Shown here: one piece after another, positions 15,772 through 25,267 of the stretch
Position numbering within the stretch: position 1 is the stretch's first letter
Layout of the letters: every line of letters begins with the position of its first letter
NCBI RefSeq assembly: GCF_016595435.1
Contig: NZ_JAENIJ010000036.1
Coordinates: 1-33,084 of the forward strand
Direction of reading: 5' to 3'
Length of the DNA: 33,084 bases
Source: Luteolibacter pohnpeiensis
GTDB taxonomy: Bacteria > Verrucomicrobiota > Verrucomicrobiia > Verrucomicrobiales > Akkermansiaceae
Made by a program: the position numbers and the translations under genes
Notes under the pieces: model-generated
Told to the model about the DNA's origin: nothing
The model's database searches: none
Seen by the model: the letters and a program-made list of their open reading frames with translations, nothing else

Positions 15772-15778
15772 ACCGCGA

Positions 15779-16204
15779 TCAACGCGCCGCTTTCAAAAGC
15801 AGCACGGGGATATCAACAATGTGGCGCACCTTGTCGGCGGTGCTTCCATAGAGCAAATCGCTGATGAATCGATGCCCGTGCGTGGACATCGCGATCAAAT
15901 CAACTTCGTAAAGTGCCGCTGCTTTGATGATTTCATCCGAGGGTTCGCCCAAAGCCAGAATGGTTTCCACTTCGAAGCCTTCACCGCGAAGCTCCACCGC
16001 CAGCCGGTCCAAATAAACGCGGTCTTCCAGCATTTCCTCGCTTTCCGCCAGGTTGAAGCGTTCGTAATTGCGGGCGACCCAGCCATCGGCAACGTGCATC
16101 AAAACGAGGCTCGCTCCGGTCATTCGCGCAAGCGGTCGGATGTGCCCGAGGATGGTCTCATCGGCACCGCTGTTTTCCACTGGGATGAGGATTTTTTGAT
16201 ACAT
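15779..16204 (-). CDS. Universal stress protein, UspA family
   Basis: A 141-residue single Usp domain: 'KILIPVENSGADETIL' at the start, 'LIAMSTHGHRF' and 'GSTADKVRHIVDIPVLLL' at the end. The ATP-binding consensus G-x2-G-x9-G-S/T is partly degenerate, with Phe at the second glycine place (GHRF), so nucleotide binding is uncertain. It lies 15 bases downstream of the Nramp gene on the same strand and is presumably cotranscribed, which ties it to manganese or redox stress. Confidence 0.88.
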   Translation of the reverse strand: MYQKILIPVENSGADETILGHIRPLARMTGASLVLMHVADGWVARNYERFNLAESEEMLEDRVYLDRLAVELRGEGFEVETILALGEPSDEIIKAAALYEVDLIAMSTHGHRFISDLLYGSTADKVRHIVDIPVLLLKAAR

Positions 16205-16219
16205 GGCGATGACTTGGTT

Positions 16220-17572
16220 TTAAACCGATGCCATGAACGTATCATAGAGAAGTTTGAGATTCAAAATGATGATGATGGAAACGGTCAGCCAGCCGAGGAT
16301 TTTGATCCAGGTCGGGTTGATGAATTCCCCCATCTTCGCACGTTCACCGGTGAATCGCATCAAGGGCCAAACCGCGAATCCGAGCTGCATGCTGAGCACA
16401 ACTTGGCTGGCGACCAGAAGATCGGTCGTGGCGCCTTCCCCATAGATGCCGATGACCAGAACCGCCGGGACGATGGCGATCGCCCGGGTGATGAGGCGCC
16501 GGAGCCACGGACGGAGTCGGAAATTCAGGAAACCCTCCATCACAATTTGGCCCGCGAGCGTTCCGGTCAGGGTGGAATTTTGGCCAGATGCCAAGAGCGC
16601 CACCGCAAAAAGGGTGCTGGCAATGCCGACACCGAGCGTGGGACTGAGCAGTTGATAGGCTTGCTGAATTTCGGCGACTTCGTGGTGGCCGCTCCAGTGG
16701 AACGCGGCGGCAGCGAGCACCAGAATCCCGCCATTGATGAAAAGCGCGAACATCAGCGCCGTGCTGGAATCGATGGTGGCGAACTTGATGGCCTCGCGTT
16801 TGCCCTTCGGAGTTTGTTCGAACTTCCGCGTCTGGACGATGGATGAGTGCAGATACAAATTGTGCGGCATCACCGTGGCCCCCAGAATCCCGATGCTGAC
16901 ATAGAGCATTTCGCGGTTTTTCAGAATTTCAGCCGATGGCACGAAACCGAGCAGCACCCCGGTCAAGCTGGGTCCGGCGAAAAACAATTCGGTGGCGAAG
17001 CACACTCCAATGGTGCCGATCAGGGCCACGACGACGGCCTCGATCAAACGGAAACCCTTGTGCTGCAAATACAGCACGGCGAGTACGTCCAGACTGGTGA
17101 TTACGCATCCCCAAACAATTGGAATGCCAAACAAAAGCTGCAGGCCAATTGCCGATCCCACCACTTCCGCCAGGTCGCACGCGGCGATCGCGACTTCGCA
17201 AATGATCCACAGGAACCAGACCACCGGTTTCGAATAGTGATCGCGGCAAGCCTGTGCGAGATCCCTGCCGGTTGCGATACCCAGCTTCACACAAAGATGC
17301 TGAAGCAGGATCGCCATCAGATTGGAAATCAGGATGACCGACAACAAGGTGTAGCCAAACTTGGCTCCTCCGGCCAGATCCGTCGCCCAGTTTCCCGGGT
17401 CCATGTAGCCGACCGCAACCAGAAATCCGGGCCCGGTGAATGCGGCCAGTTTTTTCCAAAACGACCCCGTCCCGGGAACGACAATGCTTCGGTGAACTTC
17501 CGGCAACGACAACTCACCCGCCGTACGTCGCCATGCACGATCGTTCTCGGATTCGGTCGACTCGGGTGACAT
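16220..17572 (-). CDS. mntH: Nramp-family Mn2+/Fe2+ transporter (MntH)
   Basis: A 450-residue inner-membrane proton-coupled divalent metal importer with about 11 membrane helices. The metal-site motifs are intact: DPGN (58-61) in helix 1 and MPHN (235-238) in helix 6, the latter within '[20 protein letters not shown]'. The amino-terminal about 35 residues are polar. A perfect palindrome of DtxR/MntR type lies only six bases upstream of the annotated ATG, leaving no room for a Shine-Dalgarno. The message is therefore leaderless or the real start is slightly downstream. Followed by the universal stress protein gene. Confidence 0.92.
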   Translation of the reverse strand: MSPESTESENDRAWRRTAGELSLPEVHRSIVVPGTGSFWKKLAAFTGPGFLVAVGYMDPGNWATDLAGGAKFGYTLLSVILISNLMAILLQHLCVKLGIATGRDLAQACRDHYSKPVVWFLWIICEVAIAACDLAEVVGSAIGLQLLFGIPIVWGCVITSLDVLAVLYLQHKGFRLIEAVVVALIGTIGVCFATELFFAGPSLTGVLLGFVPSAEILKNREMLYVSIGILGATVMPHNLYLHSSIVQTRKFEQTPKGKREAIKFATIDSSTALMFALFINGGILVLAAAAFHWSGHHEVAEIQQAYQLLSPTLGVGIASTLFAVALLASGQNSTLTGTLAGQIVMEGFLNFRLRPWLRRLITRAIAIVPAVLVIGIYGEGATTDLLVASQVVLSMQLGFAVWPLMRFTGERAKMGEFINPTWIKILGWLTVSIIIILNLKLLYDTFMASV

Positions 17573-17578
17573 CGACCG

Positions 17579-17596
17579 AATTAGGCATGCCTAATT
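17579..17596. promoter_or_regulatory. DtxR/MntR-type operator in front of mntH
   Basis: AATTAGGCATGCCTAATT is a perfect 18-base palindrome with the TTAGG...CCTAA arms typical of DtxR/IdeR/MntR metalloregulator sites. On the minus strand TTGCCT sits upstream and TAATTC, inside the palindrome's distal arm, could serve as -10. Binding would therefore occlude the promoter when Mn or Fe is abundant. The regulator gene is not in the window. Confidence 0.7.
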
Positions 17597-17665
17597 TAAC
17601 AAGGCAAGACTGAACCCCGGGAACCGAAACAATATTTTGCAGAAAGGGAGAAATGCAGACCGAGA

Positions 17666-18376
17666 TCAGCCCTGTGCCTTCAAGCGGCCCAGGACTTCTT
17701 CGTAAGCCTCCATGACCCCACCCAAATCGCGGCGGAACCGATCTTTATCCATTTTCTCGCCAGTTTTGAGATCCCACAGACGGCAACCGTCCGGGCTGAT
17801 CTCATCGGCCAGAACGATCACGGATGGATCTTCCGCCAGGCGGCCGAACTCCAACTTGAAGTCGACGAGTTTCAGTCCTGCTTTGGCGAAAAAATCACCG
17901 AGGATGCGGTTCACTTTCAGCGCGGACTCGCGCAGGAACGCGAGGTCTTCCGGAGTCGCCAATTTCATCTCGCGGATGTAATCGTCGTTGATCAACGGAT
18001 CGCCCAGTTCATCGCTTTTGTAGGAAAACTCGATGATGGGAGCCGAAAACACGGTGCCCTCCGCCATGCCGGTGCGCTTGCAGAAACTGCCTGCCGCCAG
18101 GTTGCGGATGATGACCTCCACCATCAGGATTTCGACTTTTTTGACTTCGACGTTGGTTTCGTCGATCTGACGGACGAAGTGGGTTGGAACACCTTCGTTT
18201 TCGAGGAAGCCGTAAATCAGCGTGCTGATCGCGTTGTTGAGCTTGCCCTTGTTTTCGAAGCTGGCCTTTTTCTCGCCATTGAAGGCGGTCGCGTCGTTTT
18301 TGAATTCCATCCGCAGCGTGTTGGAATTCTCAGTTGCCCAAAGACGCTTCGCCTTTCCTTCGTAAAGTGGTTCCAT
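17666..18376 (-). CDS. purC: Phosphoribosylaminoimidazole-succinocarboxamide synthase (PurC)
   Basis: A 236-residue SAICAR synthetase joining aspartate to CAIR with ATP in purine synthesis. It shows the family opening 'LYEGKAKRLW', 'FKNDATAFNGEKKA', 'VEVIIRNLAAGSF' and 'LVDFKLEFGR...LADEISPDGCRLWD'. The start at 18376 matches family N-termini. The frame stays open upstream to a GTG at 18442 that overlaps the previous gene's stop (GTGA), so a 22-residue longer, translationally coupled form is possible. It lies directly downstream of the small anchored-protein gene on the same strand. Confidence 0.93.
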   Translation of the reverse strand: MEPLYEGKAKRLWATENSNTLRMEFKNDATAFNGEKKASFENKGKLNNAISTLIYGFLENEGVPTHFVRQIDETNVEVKKVEILMVEVIIRNLAAGSFCKRTGMAEGTVFSAPIIEFSYKSDELGDPLINDDYIREMKLATPEDLAFLRESALKVNRILGDFFAKAGLKLVDFKLEFGRLAEDPSVIVLADEISPDGCRLWDLKTGEKMDKDRFRRDLGGVMEAYEEVLGRLKAQG

Positions 18377-18438
18377 GTCAAAGTCGTAGAAGCCGCCCCG
18401 CAGCTGGTCAATACCCACTCGCAATCCAGCGTGGAAAA

Positions 18439-18768
18439 TCACTTGCTGACTCGCATGCTCAGAATCTTTCGTCGATCAATCCAGTGCTCAACTTTACCAT
18501 CCTCCAACACCACCCAATCGGAGTCCAGACGCACGAATTCTCCGAAAATCGTGAATCGCTGAGGAGGCCCGTTCACTTGGGTAGTGGATTCTGCGACCGA
18601 TTCACTACTCGGATCGAGGGTAACGAGGCACCGCGCTCCGATAGACGGTGTGACACTTGCGGATGAGAACGCATTCTTAGATTGGGCATCGGCGGGTTTG
18701 ATGGTCGTCCATGCAATGGCAGCAATTGCGACCACCGTAGTGAAAATCGAGATCGAGTATTTGTTCAT
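18439..18768 (-). CDS. Small exported or membrane-anchored protein of unknown function
   Basis: A 109-residue protein with a hydrophobic N-terminus (about 6-28, ending ADAQ, probably a cleaved signal), a Ser-rich middle, and a beta-rich end 'GEFVRLDSDWVVLEDGKVEHWIDRRKIL' reminiscent of small SH3-like or Sm-like barrels. No family is recognised. It precedes purC with an overlap at the GTG alternative start, so the two are likely cotranscribed. Confidence 0.65.
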   Translation of the reverse strand: MNKYSISIFTTVVAIAAIAWTTIKPADAQSKNAFSSASVTPSIGARCLVTLDPSSESVAESTTQVNGPPQRFTIFGEFVRLDSDWVVLEDGKVEHWIDRRKILSMRVSK

Positions 18769-18806
18769 GATCCATTAACTCTAGTGCGCGGGTCTCGCTT
18801 TTGAAA

Positions 18807-21800
18807 CTAGATTTCCAGCAAATTCCTCAACTCCGAATCCGACCAGCCGGATGCATCGCCGCCGCCGGTTTCATCCACTGCGGCTGCCAGCTCTTTTTTC
18901 TTCGCTTGGAGACGAACCACTTTTTCTTCGACGGTGCCACGAGTCAGCATGCGATACACCGTGACAGGGCGGGTTTGGCCGATCCGATGGGCACGGTCCG
19001 TTGCCTGGGCCTCCGCCGCCGGATTCCACCAGGGATCAAAGTGCACCACGATATCCGCCGCGGTCAGGTTGAGCCCGTAGCCCCCTGCTTTCAAACTGAT
19101 CAGGAAAACCGGCGGACCATCGGCCGATTGGAATCGATCGACCAGCTGCTGACGATTCCGAGTCTGCCCATCAAGCCTCAGACAGCCGATATCGCGCTCG
19201 ATCAGGCATTTCTCGATTTCCAGTAATTGTTTCTGGAATTGACTAAAGATGAGAACTTTATGATTTCCCGAGACAGCCTCATCCAGCAATTCCATCAAAC
19301 GCTCCAATTTTGCGGATCGCTTGCCCAAATTCAAACGATCGAATCGCTCATTCTGCAGCAGCGAAAGATCGCAACACGTCTGCCTCAGGCGCAGCAACGC
19401 GGTTAGCACCTGCATTCGCGCGGCCCCGGCATTTCCGGAATCGCGCGTCACCTCGACCCGCTTGCGCCCTTCGACCAGAAGGTCGCGATAAACCGCCTGT
19501 TGCTCGGAACTGAGGTCGCAGAATTCATCGACGAAAATCTTCGATGGCAATTCAGGCGCCACCTCCTCCTTGGTGCGGCGCAGCATGAACGGGGCGGTTT
19601 TGACCTTGAGCCGATTCATCACCGCCGCGCCTTCCCCGGCAGCAAGGGGTTGCTCGTAGCGCTCCTTGAATTGTTCCCGCGTTCCCAACCACCCCGGTTG
19701 AACAAAGCGGAAAATCGACCACAGGTCGCGAATGCCGTTTTCGATCGGCGTTCCCGTCAGAGCGACCCGACCTTTCGCATCGAGTTTGAACAATGCCTTG
19801 GCGTGATCAGTATCGGGATTTCGCATCAAGCTGGCCTCATCAACAATCACTGCTTCGTAGGATCGCTTGAGATGCCAGGCAAGATCGCGAGAAAGAGTGC
19901 CAAAGCTGGTCAGGATCACCTCGCCATCTGCAACCTGCTTTTGCACCGATTCGCGACCCTGGCCGTGCAGAACCCGCACCACCCGATTCGGAGCAAATTT
20001 CCCAAACTCCGCCTTCCAGTTGCCGAGCAACGATGCTGTCGCCACCACCATCACGACGCCAGTCGATTGGTTATTCTGGAACAATTTCTCGATCACCGCG
20101 ATCGATTGCATGGTCTTTCCAAGGCCCATGTCATCGGCCAAAAGCCCACCGCCAAACCGGTTTAGCCGGTCCATCAACCAGCCGGAGCCAAGCGATTGAT
20201 ACGAGCGCATGCTGGCTACAAGAGATCGCGGCGATTCAAATTGTGAATAACTTTCTAAATCGATGTTATTTTTCGATTTATCAATATTTTTACGCAATTC
20301 CAGGATCAGCTCACCGGTCCTTGCAGGTGCCACGAAATGGCCCCCTTCCTGCCGCAAATCACTTTCTTCGATCAACGGATTGATCAGCTCTTCGACCTCG
20401 CTGGAAAGCACGACGCGTTTTCCCGATCCCGAATTTCCACCGCGCAGCAATCGTTTGATTTCACCCATCGAAATCACCGACCTGTCGTTCGTTTCGAATC
20501 GCAAATCGAAGCTCAGCCAATCTTCCCCCGAACCGAGCACCTCGATGTTTGGCTCGACGAAAACGATCTGTTTTTTCGCCGCCTGGAATCGGTCGCCCAG
20601 CACCAGCTTCCAGTCATTTTCCAGCACGCCGAGATGCTTGAACAGGAAGTCCTGAATCGATGCTTCGCCGATCAGAATCCCCCTCGCCCCCGCCATCGCA
20701 AATCCGATTTTTTCCAGACGTTCGACCGCTTTCCGCTCGCTCTGCCAATTTCGGATTTCACAGCGATCGGCCTCCAGGACAGGCAAGCCGGGATAACTCG
20801 GCAGCAAGATTTCCTGCAACGCAGCGCCACGATAGCTGACCCGCAGCTCGACCTCCACGCGCTTGAGATTGCCTTCAATCGCCAGCTCGAATTGCGGGGC
20901 AGCAGGAATGAAGTGCAGTTGCTCGACCCATGAGCCGGTTGGCAATTGCAACCATTCCTGCCAGTCGTTCAAACGATCCAAAAATCGTTCGATCGGAATT
21001 TGCACACCACGCCCTGCACCAAGAGCGGCCATCACTTTCGACATTTCTTCAGCTGGCTCACCGTTGCCGATTTGGGCAAATCCATTCGGCTCCATGCGCC
21101 ACCACTGCTCTCCGACCTGGAAAAGCTCCGCTCCGCTTGCCTGAATTCTGACTTTCTCCGCCTCTCGCTCGACTTTCCCGAGTGGGATCAAGGCGCCTGA
21201 TCGGCAATCCAGATTCGTCTGCTCCTTGCCTCCGACGATGCGGGGATGCTCGGGCAGCAATTCCAGAAATCGGGCGGCCTCGTTTCCAGCCAGGTTGAAG
21301 TGCAAGGGTGGTTTTCCGGTTTGCCCGTTTGCGAATAACCACTCGCTCAGTTTTTCATCGGCGGTGCTCAGCTCGCCCTCTGCAGCATGGAGCGATCCGG
21401 CACAGCGCCCTCGGCGCAGCATTTCCCTCCAGGTCGGCGGCAAAACCACCTGCCACGCACTGCCAGCTCCGCCGGGAAGTTTTTGTCTGATCGCGGGATC
21501 GACAGACTTCGATTGCGGAGCAGCGCTTTCGTTTGGCTTTGACTCCTTGGCAGGAATCCCGGCAATCGCTGCCAATCCGGCTGCCACTCCATGAGCGCAG
21601 AGGGCTCCGGTCGCGCGATTCTCCGGGCAACCGCACAGCGTCTCAATGTTCGTCGCCGAGCTCGCTTTTACCCTGACGCGAAAGGTGCGTTTGCCGACGC
21701 GAACATTGGCTTGCCAACCCGAGCTGCCTTTTTTGGCATCCGTAACTGCGCCCGCATCGACGAGCATTTTGCCCTCTTTAAACGCTTTCCAAGATGCTGC

Positions 21801-21833
21801 CCCGCGCAGCCATTGCTCCGTCCAATCGCTCAT
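18807..21833 (-). CDS. SWIM zinc-finger SNF2-family helicase
   Basis: A 1008-residue Swi2/Snf2 ATPase. An N-terminal SWIM zinc finger, C-x-C...C-x-H ('CGCPENRATGALCAH'), sits near residues 66-80. A long unique middle precedes the ATPase core with 'DDMGLGKTMQSIA' (motif I), 'IVDEASLMRNPDT' (motif II), LTGTPIEN (motif III) and helicase C-terminal motifs 'GYGLNLTAADIVVHFDPWWN' and 'ATDRAHRIGQ'. Such proteins translocate on double-stranded DNA and act in transcription recycling or repair; the precise role is not known. The start was chosen at MSDWTEQW (21833), dropping a 28-residue extension that lacks family similarity. Divergent from the sulfatase operon. Confidence 0.93.
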   Translation of the reverse strand: MSDWTEQWLRGAASWKAFKEGKMLVDAGAVTDAKKGSSGWQANVRVGKRTFRVRVKASSATNIETLCGCPENRATGALCAHGVAAGLAAIAGIPAKESKPNESAAPQSKSVDPAIRQKLPGGAGSAWQVVLPPTWREMLRRGRCAGSLHAAEGELSTADEKLSEWLFANGQTGKPPLHFNLAGNEAARFLELLPEHPRIVGGKEQTNLDCRSGALIPLGKVEREAEKVRIQASGAELFQVGEQWWRMEPNGFAQIGNGEPAEEMSKVMAALGAGRGVQIPIERFLDRLNDWQEWLQLPTGSWVEQLHFIPAAPQFELAIEGNLKRVEVELRVSYRGAALQEILLPSYPGLPVLEADRCEIRNWQSERKAVERLEKIGFAMAGARGILIGEASIQDFLFKHLGVLENDWKLVLGDRFQAAKKQIVFVEPNIEVLGSGEDWLSFDLRFETNDRSVISMGEIKRLLRGGNSGSGKRVVLSSEVEELINPLIEESDLRQEGGHFVAPARTGELILELRKNIDKSKNNIDLESYSQFESPRSLVASMRSYQSLGSGWLMDRLNRFGGGLLADDMGLGKTMQSIAVIEKLFQNNQSTGVVMVVATASLLGNWKAEFGKFAPNRVVRVLHGQGRESVQKQVADGEVILTSFGTLSRDLAWHLKRSYEAVIVDEASLMRNPDTDHAKALFKLDAKGRVALTGTPIENGIRDLWSIFRFVQPGWLGTREQFKERYEQPLAAGEGAAVMNRLKVKTAPFMLRRTKEEVAPELPSKIFVDEFCDLSSEQQAVYRDLLVEGRKRVEVTRDSGNAGAARMQVLTALLRLRQTCCDLSLLQNERFDRLNLGKRSAKLERLMELLDEAVSGNHKVLIFSQFQKQLLEIEKCLIERDIGCLRLDGQTRNRQQLVDRFQSADGPPVFLISLKAGGYGLNLTAADIVVHFDPWWNPAAEAQATDRAHRIGQTRPVTVYRMLTRGTVEEKVVRLQAKKKELAAAVDETGGGDASGWSDSELRNLLEI

Positions 21834-21958
21834 GGCCGCCACCCTGTACGCCCTGCGCTTTTGAAGCAACTGCACTTCCTGCCTTACAATCAGCGCGCGG
21901 GTTTTTCCTTGAATCAACAGGGTGATTTTAGACGTATCGAAGCAATCCGATATACCTC

Positions 21959-23311
21959 ATGTTACGAATTCTCAAAAAACGTCCGTCGCGGCTGGCCCGG
22001 ACATTACTCGCCTTCAGTTGCATTTTTCTAACAGCATCTGCCAAGGATAAGCCCAATGTCATTTTCATTCTATCCGATGATTTGGGCGCGGCGGATCTAG
22101 GCTGCTACGGGACCAAGGACGTCCACACGCCTGCCGCTGACTCAATCGCGGAGCATGGGGTGCGATTCACCCAATTTTACTCCGGAGCGCCGATCTGCTC
22201 GCCATCGCGTGCCTGCTTGCTGACGGGTCGCTACCCATTTCGTGCAGGCGTCACCGGCAACATCGGTTTTGGCCGCGGAGTGGTTGGAATGCCCGCCAAG
22301 GAAATCACCATGGCAAAGGTTTTCAAAGATGCGGGCTACCAAACCGCACACATCGGCAAGTGGCACCTCGGCTTCACCGATCAAACTTCTCCGAATGCCA
22401 AGGGCTTCGATTACTCGTTCGGTCACATGGGTGGCTGCATCGATAACTACTCGCACTTTTTCTATTGGAGCGGTCCAAACGTTCACGACCTCTATCGCAA
22501 TGGCACCGAAGTCTATGAAAGCGGCGAATACTTCCCTGATCTCATGCTGAAGGAGGCAGACCATTTCATCACCGAGAATCGCAACAAACCGTTTTTCATC
22601 TACTACGCCATGAACACTCCCCACTACCCCTATCAAGGTGAGAAAAAGTGGCTGGATTACTTCAAGGACCTCAAGTACCCGCGCAATCTCTATTCCGCAT
22701 TCCTCGCATCCCAAGATGACCGGATCGCCAAACTCCTCGCGAGAATTGATGAATTGGGTCTAACCAAAGACACCATCATCATCTTCCAAAGTGATAACGG
22801 TTACTCGACCGAAGAACGCGCCCACCATGGCGGTGGTAACTCAGGCCCTTACCGCGGCGCGAAATACAGCTTGTTCGAAGGTGGCATCCGCCTGCCCGCG
22901 ATCATTTCCTATCCCGGCCATCTTCCACAGGGCGAGGTAAGAGATCAAATGGTGCACGCCGCCGACTGGATGCCGACTCTGGCGGAATTATGCGGACTTA
23001 AATTGCCTAAAGTAAAACTGGATGGAACCAGCATCCTTCCCGTGATCAAGTCTGCCTCCGCACCGAGCCCCCACACCAGTCTACAGTGGAAAATCGGACA
23101 AGGCAAAAGCACTTCTTGGGCTGTGCGCGAAGGCGACTGGAAGCTCATGTCCAACGTCTTTGATCCAGTCTCCGGGAAACACATCCCGATGTTCCTCGCC
23201 AACATAAAAGAAGATATCGGGGAACAGAACAACTTGTTCGAGAAACATCCTGACGTGGTCCTCAAACTCACCCAAGAGCACGAGGAGCTTATGAAAGAAA
23301 TCCACGATTAA
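21959..23311 (+). CDS. Exported sulfatase (N-acetylgalactosamine-6-sulfatase/arylsulfatase-like)
   Basis: A 450-residue type I sulfatase with a signal peptide (about 1-28, 'LLAFSCIFLTASA'). The metal-binding SDDLG (39-43, with Asp40/41) and the formylglycine motif CSPSR (C80) with 'ACLLTGRYP' mark an active enzyme, and SDNG later completes the calcium site. It releases sulfate from sulfated glycans outside the cytoplasm; the exact substrate is unresolved. First of three genes in line with a second sulfatase (40 bases on) and a formylglycine-generating enzyme. Confidence 0.93.
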   Translation: MLRILKKRPSRLARTLLAFSCIFLTASAKDKPNVIFILSDDLGAADLGCYGTKDVHTPAADSIAEHGVRFTQFYSGAPICSPSRACLLTGRYPFRAGVTGNIGFGRGVVGMPAKEITMAKVFKDAGYQTAHIGKWHLGFTDQTSPNAKGFDYSFGHMGGCIDNYSHFFYWSGPNVHDLYRNGTEVYESGEYFPDLMLKEADHFITENRNKPFFIYYAMNTPHYPYQGEKKWLDYFKDLKYPRNLYSAFLASQDDRIAKLLARIDELGLTKDTIIIFQSDNGYSTEERAHHGGGNSGPYRGAKYSLFEGGIRLPAIISYPGHLPQGEVRDQMVHAADWMPTLAELCGLKLPKVKLDGTSILPVIKSASAPSPHTSLQWKIGQGKSTSWAVREGDWKLMSNVFDPVSGKHIPMFLANIKEDIGEQNNLFEKHPDVVLKLTQEHEELMKEIHD

Positions 23312-23351
23312 ACTCCGGGGCAGCCAGCGCCCCAATACCTCTAACGAATCC

Positions 23352-25241
23352 ATGACCCGTTCGCTGCTCTGCCTGTTTGCTCTAACATCCGCTCTCATCG
23401 CCAAAGAACATCCCAATGTTCTGATGATTTGTGTGGACGATTTGAAACCGCTTCTTGGCTGCTACGGCGACAAGCAGGCGATCACTCCAAATATCGACAA
23501 ACTGGCAGCGCGCGGCATGCGGTTCGACGCCGCCTATTGCAATCAAGCCGTCTGCGCTCCGTCCCGGAACACGCTCATGCTTGGTTCCCGGTCGACCTCG
23601 CTCGGCATTTACGACCTGGGAACCAACTTCCGGCGCGCGGTCCCGAATGGCGTTACGATTCCACAGTATTTCCGCAAGTATGGTTATCTAACCGAAGCGA
23701 TCGGCAAGATCCTCCACAGCGGTCACGGCAACACCGATGAAGATCCAGCGTCATGGAGTGTTCCGATTTTCCACGAACCCGTGGTGGAATATCACGATCC
23801 AGCGAGCACGGAAGGTGGCAAGCTGACCCGTGAAGAAGCCTACTTCGCCAATGAACACCTCGGCAACATCAACAGTCTTCCGAAGGGAATGGCGTGGGAA
23901 ATGATTGATGTCCCGGATGAAACCTATGCGGACGGACGGATCGCCGCGGAGAGCGTCAAACGCCTCCAGCAAGCCAAAGAACATCCCGATACTCCGTTCT
24001 TCCTGGCAGTGGGTTTTGTCAAACCCCACCTCCCTTTCACCGCGCCGAAGAAATATTGGGATCTCTATGATCCTGAAAAATTCGAACTCGCGAAAATCAC
24101 CACTCTCCCCGAAGGCTCACCTGCATACGCTGGAAAGCGCGGCGGCGAAATCGCCAACTTCAAGCCGGTGCCACCAAGTGGCTTACCGGATGACGAAACG
24201 GCCCGCCACCTGATCCACGGCTACTACGCATCCGCCAGTTATACCGACACTCAAATCGGTAAAGTCATCGATGAGCTGGATCGCCTCGATCTGGCAAAAG
24301 ACACGATCATCATTCTCTGGGGCGATCACGGTTGGCACCTCGGCGATCTCGGGATTTGGACCAAACACACGAATTACGAGCAGGCCAACCGCATCCCATT
24401 TTTGGTGATCGCTCCGGGAGTGACCAAGCCAAATTCTTCAACCGGTGAGCTGGCGGAAACCGTCGATATCTATCCGACGCTGGTTTCACTGGCCGGACTC
24501 CCCGCCCCTGAGGTTCCGCAACCCATCGATGGAATCGATTTAACTCCCGCCCTCAAAGATCCATCGGTGCGTCTTCAAGATCACGTTTACGCCTGTTTCC
24601 CACGTGGCAACCGGATGGGACGCTCCATCCGCACCGATCGCTATCGCATGGTGGAATGGAAAGTTCCAGGCGCTCCCGCTGACACCGCGGATTACGAACT
24701 CTTCGACTACAACGACGGCCCGATCGAAACCGTTAACATCGCGGACAAACGCAAATCCGTCCTGAATGAGTTGAAGGCCATGCTCGATCAATACCCGGAA
24801 GCCCTGGTTTATCCGCGTGCAGAACCGGACGTGAGAAATTCCGAGCTTACCATCAGTTGCGATTGCGAAATTGCGTCCGACAAATCCACTGGCGTCCTGA
24901 TCGCCCAAGGTGGAGATCGCCAGGGTTATGTGTTGCATTTGGAAAACGGGGTGCCCGCCTTTGACGTCAGGCTCGATGGCAAATTGACCAAGCTCCGCGC
25001 CAAAGAGCCACTTTCTGGAAAAGTATCTCTGGTGGCGACGCTAACAGCTGACGAAATGAGCATCTCCGCAGATGGTAAAATCATTGCGACCGCCAAATCA
25101 CCTGGCCTGCTGACTCATCAGCCATCAGACCATCTGAGCACGGGTGAAGACGACCAATCACCGGTCGGTGACTATGAGTCTCCTCACGCTTTTAGTGGCA
25201 AACTCACGAACACCTCGGTAAAGACTAAACCCGTTAAGTAA
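23352..25241 (+). CDS. Exported sulfatase (iduronate-2-sulfatase-like) with C-terminal extra domain
   Basis: A 629-residue type I sulfatase with a short signal peptide (about 1-17, ending LIA). It has VDD (28-30), formylglycine motif CAPSR (C68), '[13 protein letters not shown]', 'GFVKPHLPF' and '[10 protein letters not shown]', an arrangement characteristic of iduronate-2-sulfatases. After about residue 490 it carries an extra about 140-residue beta-rich domain ('[20 protein letters not shown]') resembling small LamG/concanavalin-like modules attached to sulfatases of marine and soil glycan degraders, perhaps for binding. Second gene of the sulfatase operon. The hydrolysed glycan is not determinable. 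Confidence 0.92.
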   Translation: MTRSLLCLFALTSALIAKEHPNVLMICVDDLKPLLGCYGDKQAITPNIDKLAARGMRFDAAYCNQAVCAPSRNTLMLGSRSTSLGIYDLGTNFRRAVPNGVTIPQYFRKYGYLTEAIGKILHSGHGNTDEDPASWSVPIFHEPVVEYHDPASTEGGKLTREEAYFANEHLGNINSLPKGMAWEMIDVPDETYADGRIAAESVKRLQQAKEHPDTPFFLAVGFVKPHLPFTAPKKYWDLYDPEKFELAKITTLPEGSPAYAGKRGGEIANFKPVPPSGLPDDETARHLIHGYYASASYTDTQIGKVIDELDRLDLAKDTIIILWGDHGWHLGDLGIWTKHTNYEQANRIPFLVIAPGVTKPNSSTGELAETVDIYPTLVSLAGLPAPEVPQPIDGIDLTPALKDPSVRLQDHVYACFPRGNRMGRSIRTDRYRMVEWKVPGAPADTADYELFDYNDGPIETVNIADKRKSVLNELKAMLDQYPEALVYPRAEPDVRNSELTISCDCEIASDKSTGVLIAQGGDRQGYVLHLENGVPAFDVRLDGKLTKLRAKEPLSGKVSLVATLTADEMSISADGKIIATAKSPGLLTHQPSDHLSTGEDDQSPVGDYESPHAFSGKLTNTSVKTKPVK

Positions 25242-25267
25242 TTCGCCCGCCAAAGCCATCTTCTCCT

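Noticed and set aside
15821..16846. A 341-codon plus-strand open frame
   Set aside because: It lies antisense to the universal stress protein and Nramp genes, whose families are clear; its product is of biased composition (His, Asp, Gln, Arg) typical of an antisense shadow.
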